A stretch of DNA of 64,000 bases from Mycobacterium genavense ATCC 51234 (GCF_000526915.1 NZ_JAGZ01000004.1:248001-312000); one strand, 5' to 3'; shown: positions 18,330 to 29,155, counted from the first letter of the stretch. A program made the numbers and translations. The notes: generated by a model not told the origin, from the letters alone.

Positions 18330-19103
18330 TCAGCGCTGCCCGCCCGACCGCACCCCGAGCAACACGTCCTCCCAGGTCGGAATGACCGGCTTGCCGCGGC
18401 GGCTGTGCACCGGCGGGTGCGGGGTCGGAGCGGGGGCGACCGGCTCGACGGCCGCCGTCGGCGCGGGCTCGTCGAACGCGACGTGGGCCACCGGCGCGAG
18501 CGGTCGCAGCGGACGCTCGAAGTCCGGGTCGATCAGCTCGCTGGCCGCATCGTCGGCCGCGGTGACCGTTCCGCCGTGGGCTCCCGGAATGAAGAAGAAA
18601 TGCGCCAGGTTGTCGGAGCGACCGACCTTCCAAGCCAGCTGCACAGTCCAGCGGTTGTCTTCGTTGCGCCACGCGTCCCAGCTGAGGCCGCTGGGGTTCA
18701 GGCCGCGGGTGACCATCGCCGCGGACACGGTCTCGAGCAGGGTCATCACCGCGGGGCCGTCGGCGAGCATCGGATGCGCGGCGGTTGCCAGCTCGGCGGC
18801 GCGGAAGCGCTCCAGCAATACCGGGTGGGCGAACCGGCGAACCCGGGACAGGTCCGAGCCCGACGCCGCGGCCACCTGCTCGACGGATGCGCCGGCCCGG
18901 ATCTTCGCCTGAATCTCCTTGGGGCTCAGCATGTTGGTGACTTCCATGTCGAGGTGCGGTTGCTCGGGCGGCGCCACCTCGCCACGCAGCAGGTCACGCA
19001 GCCGCTCGTCGGCCGCCAGCTTGAACCGGTCGTCGGGGCCGTCGCCCTCGCAGATAACGTATTTGCTGTCGGCGTCGAGCCCAACCAATTTGAGTTCCCG
19101 CAT
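18330..19103 (-). CDS. sepH: Septation protein SepH (DUF3071)
   Basis: SepH stimulates FtsZ assembly at the division site in actinobacteria. The N-terminal domain starts MRELKLVGLDADSKYVIC. The helix-turn-helix-like core (MLSPKEIQAKIRAGASVEQVA, about residues 58-80) and VQLAWKVGRSDNLAHFFF are diagnostic. The C-terminal third is proline-rich and disordered, ending in a conserved RGKPVIPTWEDVLLGVRS segment. 257 residues is a normal length for mycobacterial members (Rv0883c). Confidence 0.9.
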   Translation of the reverse strand: MRELKLVGLDADSKYVICEGDGPDDRFKLAADERLRDLLRGEVAPPEQPHLDMEVTNMLSPKEIQAKIRAGASVEQVAAASGSDLSRVRRFAHPVLLERFRAAELATAAHPMLADGPAVMTLLETVSAAMVTRGLNPSGLSWDAWRNEDNRWTVQLAWKVGRSDNLAHFFFIPGAHGGTVTAADDAASELIDPDFERPLRPLAPVAHVAFDEPAPTAAVEPVAPAPTPHPPVHSRRGKPVIPTWEDVLLGVRSGGQR

Positions 19104-19224
19104 GGCTTCTCCTCGCAGGCTTTGTGCAGGTCAGCGACGACCCGTCACTGTGCCGCACTCTAGTCCAGCTAACGCCCACAACCTGTGCTGACACGCTGGG
19201 CGGTTTTCGCGCCGACGGCCGGCG

Positions 19225-20415
<1,191 letters not shown>

Positions 20416-20439
20416 TTACAGATGACAACGATCGTTCGG

Positions 20440-20455
20440 TGTGATGCGGACCACA
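20440..20455. promoter_or_regulatory. CRP-like box between serC and the diiron oxygenase gene
   Basis: TGTGA-TGCGGA-CCACA differs from TGTGA-N6-TCACA at one base. It lies 91 bp upstream of the serC start. The orthologous intergenic region of M. tuberculosis is a known CRP-regulated promoter for serC, so a functional site is plausible. Confidence 0.6.
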
Positions 20456-20463
20456 GGTTCGCG

Positions 20464-20507
20464 CTGACCAGGGGCTTGGCAACAGTGGTTGCCAAGCCCC
20501 TGGTCAG
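20464..20507. repeat. Perfect 20-bp inverted repeat with 4-base loop
   Basis: CTGACCAGGGGCTTGGCAAC (20464-20483) and its exact reverse complement (20488-20507) flank the loop AGTG. The stem lies between divergent serC and the AurF-like gene, nine bases after the CRP-like box and 70 bp before the AurF-like start. It has no T tract, and divergent genes need no terminator there, so it may be a regulatory hairpin in the leader of the + strand gene or a cruciform operator. Confidence 0.75.
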
Positions 20508-20577
20508 TTCCCGGTACCTGCGGTACTGTTTGGACATACGACGTCCTAATGTAAACCCCGTTGGGGAGGGCTTGGAT

Positions 20578-21603
20578 ATGGCTAGGACACGGATAGTCCG
20601 GCGGTGGCGCAAGAAGATGGAAGTGCGCGACGACGCCGAGTACGTGAAGATGCTCGCCACACTGTCTGAGGGGTCGGTGCGGCGGCATTTCAACCCGTAC
20701 ACCGACATCGATTGGGACTCACCGGAGTTCGCCGTCACCGAGAACGACCCGCGGTGGATTCTCCCGGCGACCGACCCGTTGGGCCGCCACCCCTGGTATC
20801 AGGCGCAGTCGCAAGAGCGTCAGATCGAGATCGGCATGTGGCGCCAGGCGAACGTGGCCAAGGTCGGCCTGCACTTCGAGTCGATCCTGATCCGCGGTCT
20901 GATGAACTACACGTTCTGGGTGCCCAACGGTTCGCCGGAGTACCGGTATTGCCTGCACGAGTCAGTCGAAGAGTGCAACCACACGATGATGTTCCAGGAG
21001 ATGGTCAACCACATCGGCGCCGACGTGCCGGGCATGCCGCGGCTGCTCAAGTGGCTCTCGCCGGCGGTGCCGCTGGTGGCCGGGCCGTTGCCGGTGGCGT
21101 TCTTCATCGGTGTGCTGGCCGGCGAGGAGCCCATCGATCACACGCAGAAAAATGTTCTGCGCGAAGGCAAGTCGCTGCATCCGATCATGGAGCGGGTGAT
21201 GGCGATTCACGTGGCCGAGGAAGCCCGCCACATCTCGTTCGCGCATGAGTTCCTACGTAAGCGCTTGCCGGAGCTGACCAGGCGGCAGCGGTTCTGGACC
21301 GCGCTGTATCTACCGCTGACCATGAGGCTGTTGTGCCGGGCAATTGTGGTGCCGCCCAAGTCTTTCTGGCGCCAGTTCGACATCCCGCGCGAGGTCAAGA
21401 AGGAACTGTTCTTCCGGTCGCCGGAATCGCGCAAGTGGCTGTCCGACATGTTCGGCGACGTGCGGATGCTGGCTTACGACACCGGCCTGATGGAAAATCG
21501 CTCCGCGCGGCTGATGTGGCGGATCTGCAAGATCGACGGCAAGCCGTCGCGCTACCGCAGTGAGCCGCAGCGTCAGCACCTGGCCGCCGTTCCGGCCGCC
21601 TGA
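20578..21603 (+). CDS. AurF-type diiron oxygenase family protein (Rv0885-like)
   Basis: This 341-residue protein contains two E-E-x2-H-type motifs expected to bind two irons: HESVEECNHTMMF (near residue 135) and HVAEEARHISFAHEFLRKRLP (near residue 215). These resemble the AurF/p-aminobenzoate N-oxygenase fold. The basic N-terminus (MARTRIVRRWRKKM) follows ATG 20578, with AGGG shortly before it. A hydrophobic stretch (WLSPAVPLVAGPLPVAFFIGVLAG) may associate with membrane. The substrate is unknown. It precedes fprB by 17 bp on the same strand, so the ferredoxin/reductase could supply its electrons, which is inference. Confidence 0.82.
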   Translation: MARTRIVRRWRKKMEVRDDAEYVKMLATLSEGSVRRHFNPYTDIDWDSPEFAVTENDPRWILPATDPLGRHPWYQAQSQERQIEIGMWRQANVAKVGLHFESILIRGLMNYTFWVPNGSPEYRYCLHESVEECNHTMMFQEMVNHIGADVPGMPRLLKWLSPAVPLVAGPLPVAFFIGVLAGEEPIDHTQKNVLREGKSLHPIMERVMAIHVAEEARHISFAHEFLRKRLPELTRRQRFWTALYLPLTMRLLCRAIVVPPKSFWRQFDIPREVKKELFFRSPESRKWLSDMFGDVRMLAYDTGLMENRSARLMWRICKIDGKPSRYRSEPQRQHLAAVPAA

Positions 21604-21620
21604 GGCCCGCGAGTTCGGTT

Positions 21621-23303
21621 ATGCCGCACGTTATTACCCAGTCGTGCTGTAACGACGGGTCCTGCGTCTTCGCCTGTCCGGTGAACTGCATTCACCCGAC
21701 GCCCGACGAGCCGGGCTTCGCGACGACCGAGATGCTCTACATCGATCCGGTCGCCTGCGTGGACTGCGGTGCCTGCGTGAGCGCCTGCCCGGTGGGTGCG
21801 ATCGCGCCCGACAATCGGCTGGAGAGCCAGCAGCTGCCGTTCGTCGAGATCAACGCGTCGTTCTACCCGGAGCGACCCGCCGGCGTGAAACTGCCGCCGA
21901 CGTCGAAGCTGGCACCGGTGATCCCGGCCGCGCAGGTGCATGCCCGCCGCCGGCCGCTGACCGTGGCGATCGTCGGGTCCGGGCCGGCGGCGATGTATGC
22001 CGCCGACGAACTGCTCACCCAGCATGGCGTGCGGGTCAACGTCTTCGAAAAGCTGCCCACACCTTACGGTTTGGTGCGCGCCGGGGTCGCGCCGGATCAC
22101 CAGAACACCAAGAAGGTGACCCGGCTGTTCGACCGGGTGTCGCGGCATCGCCACTTCCGCTTCTACCTCAACGTCGAGGTCGGCAAGCATCTGAGCCATG
22201 CCGAGCTGCTGGCCCACCACCACGCCGTGCTGTACGCGGTGGGTGCGCCCCACGACCGTCGCCTCGACATCGACGGCATGGGCCTGCCGGGCACCGGTAC
22301 CGCCACCGAGCTCGTCGCGTGGATCAACGGGCATCCCGACTTCGTCGATCTGCCGGTCGATCTCGGCCACGAGCGGGTGGTGATCATCGGCAACGGCAAC
22401 GTCGCGCTCGACGTCGCGCGGGTGCTCACGGCCGACTCGCAGGACTTGGCCCGCACCGACATTTCCGACCGCGCGCTGGAGGTGCTGCGCAACTCGGCGG
22501 TCCGCGAGGTGGTGATCGCCGCGCGGCGTGGCCCGGCCCACTCGGCGTTCACCCTGCCCGAATTGATCGGGCTGACCGGCGCATCCGACGTCGTGCTCGA
22601 CGCCGACGACCACGAGCTGATGGCACGCGATCTCGCCGCCACCTCGGATACGTTGACCCGCAACAAGCTTGAAATTCTGAGCAAGCTCGGCGACGCGTCG
22701 GTTGCCGGCGCTCGCCCGCGCATCCGACTGGCCTATCGGCTCACGCCCGCGCGTGTGCTGGGCGAGCAGCGTGCCGGCGCCGTGGAGTTCACGGTCACCG
22801 GCACCGAAGAGCTGCACCGCATCGACGCGGGTTTGGTGCTGACGTCAATTGGCTACCGCGGCAAGCCGATTCGCGACCTCCCGTTCGACGAGTCGGCGTC
22901 GATCGTCCCGAACGACGGCGGCCGCGTCGTCGACCCCGACTCCGGCCGGCCGGTGACCGGGGCCTACGTCGCGGGGTGGATCAAGCGTGGCCCGACGGGA
23001 TTCATCGGCACCAACAAGTCGTGTTCGTTCCAAACCGTCCAGGCCCTGGTCGCCGACTACAACGTCGGCAGGCTGACCGACCCGGTGAGCACGCCCGACG
23101 GCCTGCAGCAGTTGGTGCGCGCCCGCCAACCCGACGTTGTCGACGCCGCGGGATGGGCCGCCATCGATGCCGCCGAGATCGCGCGGGGCATCGACGATGG
23201 CCGCCCGCGCGAGAAGTTCACCGACGTCGCCGACATGCTCGCGGCCGCGGCGACGGCACCCAAGGCGCCGAAACGCCGGCTGCTGGCACGCCTGCTCGGC
23301 TAG
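21621..23303 (+). CDS. fprB: Ferredoxin/ferredoxin-NADP reductase fusion FprB
   Basis: This 560-residue fusion has an N-terminal 7Fe-type ferredoxin domain (CCNDGSCVFACPVNC and CVDCGACVSACPVGA, residues 9-60) and an adrenodoxin-reductase-like flavoprotein (FAD motif VGSGPAAMYAADEL near 120; NADP motif IGNGNVALDVARVL near 255; YVAGWIKRGPTGFIGTNK near 450). It transfers electrons between NADPH and ferredoxin partners. The orthologue is Rv0886. It lies immediately downstream of the diiron oxygenase gene, a sensible pairing for an iron-dependent oxygenase. Confidence 0.95.
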   Translation: MPHVITQSCCNDGSCVFACPVNCIHPTPDEPGFATTEMLYIDPVACVDCGACVSACPVGAIAPDNRLESQQLPFVEINASFYPERPAGVKLPPTSKLAPVIPAAQVHARRRPLTVAIVGSGPAAMYAADELLTQHGVRVNVFEKLPTPYGLVRAGVAPDHQNTKKVTRLFDRVSRHRHFRFYLNVEVGKHLSHAELLAHHHAVLYAVGAPHDRRLDIDGMGLPGTGTATELVAWINGHPDFVDLPVDLGHERVVIIGNGNVALDVARVLTADSQDLARTDISDRALEVLRNSAVREVVIAARRGPAHSAFTLPELIGLTGASDVVLDADDHELMARDLAATSDTLTRNKLEILSKLGDASVAGARPRIRLAYRLTPARVLGEQRAGAVEFTVTGTEELHRIDAGLVLTSIGYRGKPIRDLPFDESASIVPNDGGRVVDPDSGRPVTGAYVAGWIKRGPTGFIGTNKSCSFQTVQALVADYNVGRLTDPVSTPDGLQQLVRARQPDVVDAAGWAAIDAAEIARGIDDGRPREKFTDVADMLAAAATAPKAPKRRLLARLLG

Positions 23304-23755
23304 CTGCTCTGCCCGGCCATCGCCGCCTGCAGCTCCTGCATGCTGACCTCGCGCACCGGCTGACCCAGCGACCAGTGGTGGCCGAACGGGTCGGCGAGCA
23401 CGCCGTAGCGGTCGCCCCAGAACTGGTCGTCCAGCGGAGTGACCACGGTGGCGCCCGCGTCCAACGCCTGCTGGAACCTGGCGTCGACGTCGGTCACGGT
23501 GAGGTGGATGGTCACCGGCGTGCCGCCCAGCGACGTCGGGGTCATCGACTTCCCGCCACACATTTCGGGGAAGTCGTCGTTGAGCATGACCAGGAAACCG
23601 TTGATGCGCAGCGCGGCGTGGACCAGCTTGCCGTCCGGCCGCGGCACACGTCCGATCTCCTCGGCGCCAAAAGCCTTGACGTAGAAGTCGATCGCTGCGG
23701 CGGCGTCGTCCACTACGAGGTGCGGAGAAACTGCGGGTTCGATTTTGATCGCCAT
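23300..23755 (-). CDS. VOC/glyoxalase-fold protein (Rv0887c-like)
   Basis: This 151-residue protein has two beta-alpha-beta-beta-beta units of the VOC superfamily: SPHLVVDDAAAAIDFYVKAFGAEE and later VDARFQQALDAGATVV, FWGDRYGVLADPFGHHWSLG. It resembles the PhnB-like/bleomycin-resistance branch. The ATG at 23755 follows AAGGAGA; the longer frame to 23854 has no support. The stop overlaps the fprB stop on the opposite strand. The substrate is unknown. Confidence 0.85.
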   Translation of the reverse strand: MAIKIEPAVSPHLVVDDAAAAIDFYVKAFGAEEIGRVPRPDGKLVHAALRINGFLVMLNDDFPEMCGGKSMTPTSLGGTPVTIHLTVTDVDARFQQALDAGATVVTPLDDQFWGDRYGVLADPFGHHWSLGQPVREVSMQELQAAMAGQSS

Positions 23756-23880
23756 TGTGGTCTCCTTGCTGTCGGTTTCGCGGCCGGCCCCGGGCGGGAC
23801 CGGCTCACGAGTTATTGACTGCCTCCGCGACTCGAATTCATCGGCGAGACCCATTCAAACGCCGGTCACCGACAAGCGGG

Positions 23881-25002
23881 TTACGCGTGGGTGAGGACCC
23901 GGTCCCAGCCCTCGACGGACTCCGGGCTGCGCGGCCCGGGACCCACGTAGATGGCCGATGGGCGCACCAGCTTGCCGAGCCGCTTCTGCTCGAGAATGTG
24001 TGCACACCAGCCCGCGGTGCGCCCGCAGGTGAACATCGCCGCCATCATGTTGGCCGGCACCTCCGCGAAGTCCAGGATGACCGCGGCCCAGAATTCGACG
24101 TTGGTCTCGATCGCCCGGTCCGGACGACGCTCGCGCAGCTCGGCCAGCGCGGCCTGCTCCAGGGCGACCGCGACCTCGTGGCGCGGCGCTTTGAGTCGCT
24201 CGGCGGTGGCGCGCAGCACTCGGGCCCGCGGGTCTTCGGCGCGGTAGACGCGGTGCCCGAATCCCATCAGCTTGTCGCCGCTGTCCAGGATCTTCTTGAC
24301 CAGTCCGCGCGCGTCGCCGTTGCGCTCCACCTCTTCGATCATCGGCAGCACCCGCGCCGGCGCCCCACCGTGCAGCGGGCCGCTCATCGCCCCGATCGCG
24401 CCGGACAGCGCCGCGGCGACGTCGGCGCCGGTGGACGCGATCACCCGCGCGGTGAAGGTCGAGGCGTTCATGCCGTGCTCGGCGGCCGACACCCAGTAGG
24501 CGTCGATGGCTTCGACGTGCCTCGGGTCGGGCTCGCCCTGCCAGCGGGTCATGAAACGTGCTGTGACCGTTTGGCATTCATCGATAACCCGCTGCGGCAC
24601 GGCCGGCTGGTAGATGCCGCGCGCGGACTGCGCGACATAGGACAGCGCCATCACCGACGCGCGGGCCAACTGGTCACGGGCGACGGCCTCGTCGGTGTCG
24701 AGCAGCGGCTGGTAGCCCCAGATCGGTGCCAGCATCGCCAGGCCCGCCTGCACGTCGACGCGAACGTCGCCGGTGTGAATCGGCAGCGGGAACGGCTCGG
24801 CGGGAGGCAAACCGTGGCCGAACCTACCGTCGACCAGCAGGGCCCACACATCGCCGAATGTCACCTGCTGATTCACCAGGTCTTGGATGTCGACGCCGCG
24901 ATAGCGCAGCGCGCCGCCGTCTTTATCCGGCTCGGCGATCTCGGTGGTGAAGGCGACGACGCCCTCGAGACCGGGGACAAAGTTTTCCGGGACCACAGAC
25001 AT
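23881..25002 (-). CDS. citA: Citrate synthase-family protein CitA
   Basis: This 373-residue protein has the citrate synthase fold: LRYRGVDIQDLV, AAEHGMNASTFTAR (first catalytic His), SGPLHGGAPARVLPM (second His), [16 protein letters not shown] and FTCGRTAGWCAHILEQ. The position of the catalytic Asp, NVDF in GltA-type enzymes, reads NVEFWAA here (Glu). The main citrate synthase is GltA2 at 25917, so CitA may have a different or accessory activity. It is divergent from pdxH with only 62 bp between, filled by a nested palindrome. Confidence 0.92.
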   Translation of the reverse strand: MSVVPENFVPGLEGVVAFTTEIAEPDKDGGALRYRGVDIQDLVNQQVTFGDVWALLVDGRFGHGLPPAEPFPLPIHTGDVRVDVQAGLAMLAPIWGYQPLLDTDEAVARDQLARASVMALSYVAQSARGIYQPAVPQRVIDECQTVTARFMTRWQGEPDPRHVEAIDAYWVSAAEHGMNASTFTARVIASTGADVAAALSGAIGAMSGPLHGGAPARVLPMIEEVERNGDARGLVKKILDSGDKLMGFGHRVYRAEDPRARVLRATAERLKAPRHEVAVALEQAALAELRERRPDRAIETNVEFWAAVILDFAEVPANMMAAMFTCGRTAGWCAHILEQKRLGKLVRPSAIYVGPGPRSPESVEGWDRVLTHA

Positions 25003-25033
25003 AGGAAAATTCTTGCACCTCGGCTTCCTGCCG

Positions 25034-25066
25034 ACGCTACCGGCTGGTAGCTACCACCGGTAGCGT
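25034..25066. promoter_or_regulatory. Nested palindrome between citA and pdxH
   Basis: ACGCTACCGG (25034-25043) pairs with CCGGTAGCGT (25057-25066), and between them TGGTAGCTACCA (25045-25056) is itself a perfect palindrome. The stretch can also be read as two tandem CTACC-N3/4-GGTAG sites. It occupies half of the 62-bp divergent gap and runs into the pdxH GTG at 25065. It is a strong candidate operator controlling both genes; the regulator is unknown. Confidence 0.65.
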
Positions 25067-25745
25067 GATCCCGGTGGCCGGACCAGACTTCGCAACCGAC
25101 AAAGATCACCTGCAGCGAATGCGCGTGGAGTACGGGTCGGTGGAGCGCGACGCCAGCTCGGACCTGGACGTGTCCTGGCTCGACGACGGGTGGCTGGCGT
25201 TGCTGCGGAAGTGGATCGACGACGCCGAACGTTTCGGGGCCTCCGAGCCGAACGCGATGGTGCTGGCGACGGTCGCGGACGGCAGGCCCGCGAGCCGCTC
25301 GGTGCTGTGCAAGGGCGTCGATGAGACTGGAATCACCTTTTTCACCAATTACGACTCGGCCAAGGGCATCGAGTTGGCCGAGACGCCGTATGCGTCGGCG
25401 ACCTTTCCCTGGTACCTGCTGGGGCGCCAGGTCCACGTCCGGGGCGCGGTGACCAAGGTGGACCCGCAGGCGACCGAGGACTACTGGTCGAAGCGGCCGC
25501 GCGGCTCACAGCTGGGCGCGTGGGCGTCGCAGCAGTCGCAGCCGATCGCATCCCGTGCGGCGCTGCTCGATCAGGCGGCCGAGGTGACCGCCCGCTTCGC
25601 CGATTCCGAACGCATCCCGGTGCCGTCGAACTGGGGCGGATACCTGATCGCGCCCGAGGTGGTGGAGTTCTGGCAGGGGCGGGAAAACCGCCTGCATAAC
25701 CGCATTCGCGTCGTCGGCGGTCGCGTCGAACGCCTGCAGCCCTGA
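25065..25745 (+). CDS. pdxH: Pyridoxine/pyridoxamine 5'-phosphate oxidase PdxH
   Basis: PdxH makes pyridoxal 5'-phosphate using FMN. Family signatures are [12 protein letters not shown] at the start, [38 protein letters not shown] (FMN binding), [20 protein letters not shown] and the C-terminal [14 protein letters not shown]. Length is 226 residues from GTG 25065; GTG 25074 is an alternative that would leave the palindrome outside the coding region. M. tuberculosis PdxH (Rv2607) maps elsewhere, so this placement beside citA differs from that species. Confidence 0.93.
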   Translation: MIPVAGPDFATDKDHLQRMRVEYGSVERDASSDLDVSWLDDGWLALLRKWIDDAERFGASEPNAMVLATVADGRPASRSVLCKGVDETGITFFTNYDSAKGIELAETPYASATFPWYLLGRQVHVRGAVTKVDPQATEDYWSKRPRGSQLGAWASQQSQPIASRAALLDQAAEVTARFADSERIPVPSNWGGYLIAPEVVEFWQGRENRLHNRIRVVGGRVERLQP

Positions 25746-25916
25746 TCACACCCATGCGGCCTAACACCGCACGATAAGGCGGGGTTTACCCCAAAGAAAG
25801 CCGTCAGGGCCGCAGAGCAGACCCCGGGCAGGCGCGTCGCCGCGATAACGACTACCTTCAGCTGTACGCACCTAGCCAAGGCGCAGCCATACCAGCCAGA
25901 GCGCAAAGGGGTTCTC

Positions 25917-27209
25917 GTGGCCGACACCGACGACACCGCAACTCTGAAGTACCCAGGCGGTGAGATCGACCTGCAGATCGTCAACGCCACCGAAGGCGCC
26001 GACGGGATTGCCCTTGGCCCGCTGTTGTCCAAGACCGGCTACACGACGTTCGACAACGGCTTCGTCAACACCTCCGCGTGCAAGAGCGCGATCACCTACA
26101 TCGACGGCGACGCCGGCATCCTGCGCTACCGCGGCTACCCGATCGATCAGCTCGCGGAGAAGTCGACCTTCATCGAGGTCTCGTACTTGCTGATCTACGG
26201 CGAGCTGCCCACCAGCGACCAGCTGGCCGACTTCACCAAGCGCATCCAGCTGCACACGATGCTGCACGAGGACCTCAAGCGGTTCTTCGACGGCTTCCCG
26301 CGCAACGCGCACCCGATGCCGGTGCTGTCCAGCGCCGTCAACGCGCTGTCCGCGTACTACCCGGATTCCCCCGACCCCGGCGACAACGAGGACGTCGAGC
26401 TGTCGACGATCCGGTTGCTGGCCAAGCTTCCGACGATCGCGGCCTACGCCTACAAGAAGTCGGTCGGACAGCCGTTCCTCTACCCGGACAACTCCATGTC
26501 GCTGGTGGAGAACTTCCTGCGGATGACGTTCGGGTTGCCCGCCGAGCCGTACCACGCCGACCCCGAGGTGGTACGGGCGCTGGACATGCTGCTGATCCTG
26601 CACGCCGACCATGAGCAGAACTGCTCGACGTCGACGGTTCGGCTGGTCGGGTCGTCGCAGGCCAACCTGTTCACCTCGATCTCGGGTGGCATCAACGCGC
26701 TGTGGGGGCCGCTGCACGGCGGTGCCAACCAGGCCGTGCTGGAGATGCTCGAGCAGATCCGCCAAAGCGGCGACGACGTAGGCGAATTCGTCCGCAAGGT
26801 GAAGAACCGCGAAGAGGGCGTCAAGCTGATGGGCTTCGGCCACCGGGTCTACAAGAACTACGATCCGCGGGCCCGGATCGTCAAGGAGCAGGCCGACAAG
26901 ATCCTGGCCAAGTTCGGCGGTGACTCGCTGCTGGACATCGCCAAGCAGCTCGAAGAGGCCGCGCTGACCGACGACTACTTCATCGAGCGCAAGCTGTACC
27001 CGAACGTCGACTTCTACACCGGGCTGATCTACCGGGCCCTCGGGTTCCCGGTCCGGATGTTCACCGTGCTGTTCGCGTTGGGCCGGCTGCCCGGCTGGAT
27101 CGCGCACTGGCGGGAGATGCACGACGAGGGCGACAGCAAGATCGGCCGTCCGCGCCAGATCTACACCGGCTACACCGAGCGCGACTACGCACCCATCGAC
27201 GGGCGCTAG
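25917..27209 (+). CDS. gltA: Citrate synthase I, GltA2
   Basis: This 430-residue type II citrate synthase catalyses oxaloacetate plus acetyl-CoA to citrate at the entry of the TCA cycle. It contains [54 protein letters not shown] (both catalytic His regions) and [14 protein letters not shown] with the catalytic Asp. The start is GTG 25917. The 171-bp upstream gap contains no gene and should hold its promoter. The orthologue is Rv0896. Confidence 0.96.
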   Translation: MADTDDTATLKYPGGEIDLQIVNATEGADGIALGPLLSKTGYTTFDNGFVNTSACKSAITYIDGDAGILRYRGYPIDQLAEKSTFIEVSYLLIYGELPTSDQLADFTKRIQLHTMLHEDLKRFFDGFPRNAHPMPVLSSAVNALSAYYPDSPDPGDNEDVELSTIRLLAKLPTIAAYAYKKSVGQPFLYPDNSMSLVENFLRMTFGLPAEPYHADPEVVRALDMLLILHADHEQNCSTSTVRLVGSSQANLFTSISGGINALWGPLHGGANQAVLEMLEQIRQSGDDVGEFVRKVKNREEGVKLMGFGHRVYKNYDPRARIVKEQADKILAKFGGDSLLDIAKQLEEAALTDDYFIERKLYPNVDFYTGLIYRALGFPVRMFTVLFALGRLPGWIAHWREMHDEGDSKIGRPRQIYTGYTERDYAPIDGR

Positions 27210-28792
27210 TCAGCTCGAGCCCAGCGAGGCCAGCACCGCCATCGCGGCGTTGTGGCCGCCGATGCCCGACACCGCACCACCGCGGCGAGCACCCGAGCCG
27301 CACAACATGATTCGTTCGTGGGCGGTGGCCACACCCCATCGACGGGCCGGGGTGTCCAGCGGATCGTCGTCGTCGGCGAACGGCCAAGACAGGGCGCCGT
27401 GGAAGATGTTGCCGGCCGTCATCGCCAGATTGCGGTGCAGGTCTAGCGTGGTGGTCGTCTCGATGCACGGCCGGCCGTGTGCGTCGGCCATCAGGACGTC
27501 CTGAATCGGTTCGGCCAGAACGGAATTCAGCGACGCCAGCACCGACTCGGTCAGCCGGTCACGCAGTGCGCCGGAGTAGTTGCCGTCGAACAGCGAATGC
27601 GGGGTGTGCAGGCCGAACACGGTCATCGTGTGCGCGCCGGCGTCGCGCAGTTCGCTGGACAGGATGCTCGGGTCGGCCAACGAGTGGCAATACGCCTCGC
27701 ACGGCAGCGGATCCGGCACCGCTCCGGCGGTCGCCCGCGCATACGCGCTGTCCAGTTGACTCCACGTCTCGTTGACGTGAAATGTGCCGGCGAATGCCTG
27801 TTCGGGGTGACGGTGTCGTCGCGCAATCGGGGCAGGCGCCGCAGCACCATGTTGACCTTGAACTGTGAACCCTGGTCCGGGGCCGGCGGTCGGTCACCGA
27901 GCAGGCGAGCCAAAACCGTTGGCGTTACCCCGGACAACACGAACCGGCCCCGGCTGACACGCTCGTCGCCGTCGTGCCGGTAGCGCACCTCGCCCGTCGG
28001 GTCCACCGCGTAAACCTCTGCGCCCGTGACTATTTCGGCGCCATGACGGACAGCGGCGGCGGCCAGGGTAGCCGTTACCGCGCCCATCCCGCCGATCGGG
28101 ACGTCCCAGTCTCCGCCGAGCACGTGGTACAGGAAGCAGATGTTCTGGCGCAGCGACGCCTCGTCCAGACGCGCGAACGTGCCGATCAGCGCGTCGGTGG
28201 CGATCACACCGCGGACCAGGTCGTCGCGCACCGCGGCGGCGATCGCGTGCCCGATCGGTTCGTCCACGATCGCCCGCCACGCTGCGGCCGCATCCGGCTC
28301 GCCGGCGTCGATGACGTGGCGGCGGGCCTGCTCGCAGGTGCGCAGTGGTTGGGTCAGCGTCGGCCACAGCGGGTCGGTCACTAGGCGGGTACGCCGATAG
28401 AACTCGGCGAAATCGCGCTCGTCGTCGGCACCGCCGACGGCGCGGAAGGAATCCGGCGATCCGACCAGCAGGCCGCTGCGCCCGCCCGTCGCCGGCTGGG
28501 GGGTGTACGACGAGAACCGTCGACCGGCCAGTCGTACCTCGGCGCCCAGGTCCGCGACGATGCGTGGTGGCAGCAGGCTGACCAGGTACGAGTACCGCGA
28601 CACCCGGACCTCGACGCCGTCGAACGCCTGCGCCGAAACGGCGGCCCCGCCGATGTGCTCCAACCGCTCGAGCACCCGCACCCTGAGGCCGGCGCGGGCC
28701 AGGTAGCCCGCCGCCACCAGGCCGTTGTGGCCGCCACCCACGACGACGACGTCGGAATCCGGGTCGGCATCCGGCGCGTCACCGAGGGACAT
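27210..28792 (-). pseudogene. Phytoene dehydrogenase-like FAD oxidoreductase (Rv0897c-like), one frameshift
   Basis: The N-terminal part (28792 down to about 27808) has the dinucleotide motif VVVGGGHNGLVAAGYLARAG and LERLEHIGGAAVSAQ. The C-terminal part continues in another frame as AYCHSLADPSIL, NIFHGALSWPFADDDDPLDTP and MLCGSGARRGGAVSGIGGHNAA, ending at 27210. The join is near 27801-27808 (CCCGAACAG), where one base, probably G, is missing. Restoring it gives a protein of about 527 residues, close to Rv0897c. The break falls two-thirds through, so a truncated product lacking the C-terminal FAD-closing motif is expected. It is convergent with gltA. Confidence 0.85.
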
Positions 28793-28794
28793 GT

Positions 28795-29051
28795 CTAGCC
28801 CAGGTAGCCCTCGACCTGGTCGCCGGGGCGCACCGCGGCCTCCCGCGGATCACCACCGGTTTCGCGCAGTGCGCGCCGCTGGCGCAGCAGGTCCCAGCAC
28901 TGGTCGAGCTCGACCTCGACCCGGCGGAGCCGTTCGTGTCCTCGGACTCGGAGATGTCGCGATGCTGCAGCTGGGCCCGCAGCTTTTTCTCCTCGGCGAC
29001 CAGGGTGCGGATGTGCTCGAGGGTCTCGCTGTCGGTCGGTCTACTGCCCAT
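28795..29051 (-). pseudogene. Small conserved coiled-coil protein (Rv0898c-like), one frameshift
   Basis: The reading begins MGSRPTDSETLEHIRTLVAEEKKLRAQLQHRDISESED, then shifts frame near 28936-28941. The expected continuation RLRRVEVELDQCWDLLRQRR, then ALRETGGDPRE and DQVEGYLG, is found in the next frame down to a stop at 28795-28797. One missing base (probably C) explains it; the repaired protein has 85 residues. The sequence is DUF2630-like: small, helical and highly charged. Function unknown. It lies three bases upstream of the Rv0897c-like gene. Confidence 0.8.
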
Positions 29052-29090
29052 TGCTCTAGTGTGCCCGACGAAACCAACCCCGCCGCCGAA

Positions 29091-29139
29091 CGTGGAGTTG
29101 TTGGGCCAACTTCACGTGATTTCGCCCGACAAGTCGACG
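29091..29139. repeat. Second copy of a dispersed hairpin repeat
   Basis: CGTGGAGTTGTTGGGC (29091-29106) can pair with GCCCGACAAGTCGACG (29124-29139) at 13 of 16 positions, and its first ten bases pair even better with CAACTTCACG (29107-29116). AACGT-S-GAGTTGT-Y-GGGC is shared with the hairpin at 12565. It lies between prrB and the Rv0898c-like gene, where M. tuberculosis carries the ompA operon. Confidence 0.5.
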
Positions 29140-29155
29140 CTCGACCGCACCGGGT

